Shown here: piece by piece, positions 23,211 to 23,683 of the stretch
Position numbering within the stretch: position 1 is the first letter of the stretch
How the letters are laid out: the number at the start of each line of letters is the position of its first letter
Assembly (NCBI GenBank): GCA_964579855.1
Contig: CAZOIM010000035.1
Coordinates: forward strand, 1-23,683
Reading direction: 5' to 3'
DNA: 23,683 nt
DNA from: JADGQA01 sp964579855
GTDB lineage: Bacteria; Bacteroidota; Ignavibacteria; UBA10030
Position numbers and translations under genes: made by a program
The notes under the pieces: generated by a model
The model's database searches: none
Told to the model about the DNA's origin: nothing
Seen by the model: the letters and a program-made list of their open reading frames with translations, nothing else

Positions 23211-23683
23211 ATGATGTCAACCAGCTTGCAGCGGGCATTGCTCTTCCTGTTAACCGTCTTGGTCTGTCCGCCGATCTTCAACCAATCGCTTCCTTTCCGG
23301 AACTACACCTCCCGCGATGGTTTGCTTTCCAATTATTCCCTTGCACTCTGCAACGATTCCCGCGGTTATCTTTGGATTGGAAGCAACGACGGTCTGAGCC
23401 GATACGACGGCATTTCCTTCCATAACTATACGGTCGCAAACGGCCTCGCCTTTAGCCGCGTCACCTGTCTCCTGGAAAGCCATCAGCATCCAGGCACAAT
23501 GTGGATCGGTACCAACGGCGGAGGAGTCTCCAGGCTCGAAAACGAACAGTTTACAACTTTTCCCGTTGGATCGACCACATGGTCAAATTCGATTGGTGAT
23601 ATTGCTGAAGATTATTCCGGCCGAATCTGGGTTGCATCGTCGGAGGGAGTGTTCTATTTGCGTGACAGCTCCTTTATACGGAC
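23211..23683 (+). CDS. Beta-propeller sensor (two-component regulator propeller) protein, cut off by the window edge
   Basis: The frame is open for 157 codons to the right edge. A signal or first membrane segment (about residues 8-22, ALLFLLTVLV) is followed by the hallmark start of hybrid-sensor periplasmic propellers: PFRNYTSRDGLLSNYS, then repeated blades GYLWIGSNDGLSRYDG, GTMWIGTNGGGVSRLEN and GRIWVASSEGVFYL. Full-length relatives carry about 14 blades, a Y_Y_Y domain, a membrane helix and then a histidine kinase, a SpoIIE-type phosphatase, a diguanylate cyclase or a LytTR-linked output, none of which is visible here. The start could be ATG 23211, ATG 23214 or ATG 23190; GAGG at 23197-23200 favours 23211. 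The ligand is unknown. Confidence 0.82.
   Translation, partial: MMSTSLQRALLFLLTVLVCPPIFNQSLPFRNYTSRDGLLSNYSLALCNDSRGYLWIGSNDGLSRYDGISFHNYTVANGLAFSRVTCLLESHQHPGTMWIGTNGGGVSRLENEQFTTFPVGSTTWSNSIGDIAEDYSGRIWVASSEGVFYLRDSSFIR

Noticed and set aside
1..23683. CRISPR arrays, tRNA or rRNA genes, insertion sequences, phage or defence genes
   Set aside because: No regularly spaced repeats, no transposase, integrase, Cas or nuclease motifs and no tRNA-like cloverleaf were seen. Every larger frame is explained by the listed genes.

Overview
The window looks like a scaffold from a draft or metagenome-assembled genome of a Gram-negative bacterium of the FCB superphylum (Bacteroidetes/Chlorobi/Ignavibacteria side). 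The reasons are the PorT-like outer-membrane barrels, the 'two-component regulator propeller' gene at the right edge, several secreted proteins with Sec or lipoprotein signals, and readable Shine-Dalgarno sites upstream of most starts. The phylum is an inference. Base composition looks fairly uniform and close to half G+C by eye, with no sign of a transferred island. A run of exactly 100 N at 12216-12315 is a scaffold gap of unknown true length, and it interrupts two different genes.

Left third, minus strand (about 8330 down to 1): a promoter-like site leads into a penicillin-binding protein 1C (pbpC). After 41 nt comes a very large lipoprotein of the bacterial alpha-2-macroglobulin family with an intact thioester motif (CLEQ). 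This is the known pbpC/alpha-2-macroglobulin pairing: a peptidoglycan repair synthase plus a protease trap. After a strong hairpin, a small secreted TPR-type protein follows and runs off the left edge.

Middle, plus strand (8700-14034): a secreted prolyl oligopeptidase-family peptidase, then a secreted esterase with an N-terminal Ig-like/CBM48-type domain, broken by the N gap, then the C-terminal 572 residues of a glycoside-hydrolase-like protein that I cannot place in a family. The peptidase and the esterase are each preceded by a matching promoter-like element: a TTG box, a 17-nt spacer and TATC(C/G)T, with 16 identical bases in common. Two perfect hairpins built on GTCAC/GTGAC lie between the two genes.

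Right part, plus strand (14054-23683), closely spaced genes: a GNAT acetyltransferase (phosphinothricin-acetyltransferase-like), an aldo-keto reductase of the L-glyceraldehyde-3-phosphate reductase type, an orphan lipoprotein, two tandem paralogous outer-membrane barrels, a VOC protein, and a secreted MetX-like alpha/beta hydrolase. A cluster of small proteins follows (YCII/DGPF, a two-helix membrane protein, a PhnB-like VOC protein, a DUF3224 protein). The window ends with an M61 PDZ peptidase, an MmcQ/YjbR protein and the start of a beta-propeller sensor gene cut by the edge.

Overall this is mostly an ordinary chromosomal region for envelope maintenance, extracellular hydrolysis and small accessory enzymes. 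I found no CRISPR array, tRNA, rRNA, phage or transposase. The observations most worth following are the shared promoter element, the paired hairpins, the unclassified hydrolase fragment next to the gap, and the DGPF/VOC/DUF3224 cluster without a visible ECF sigma factor.
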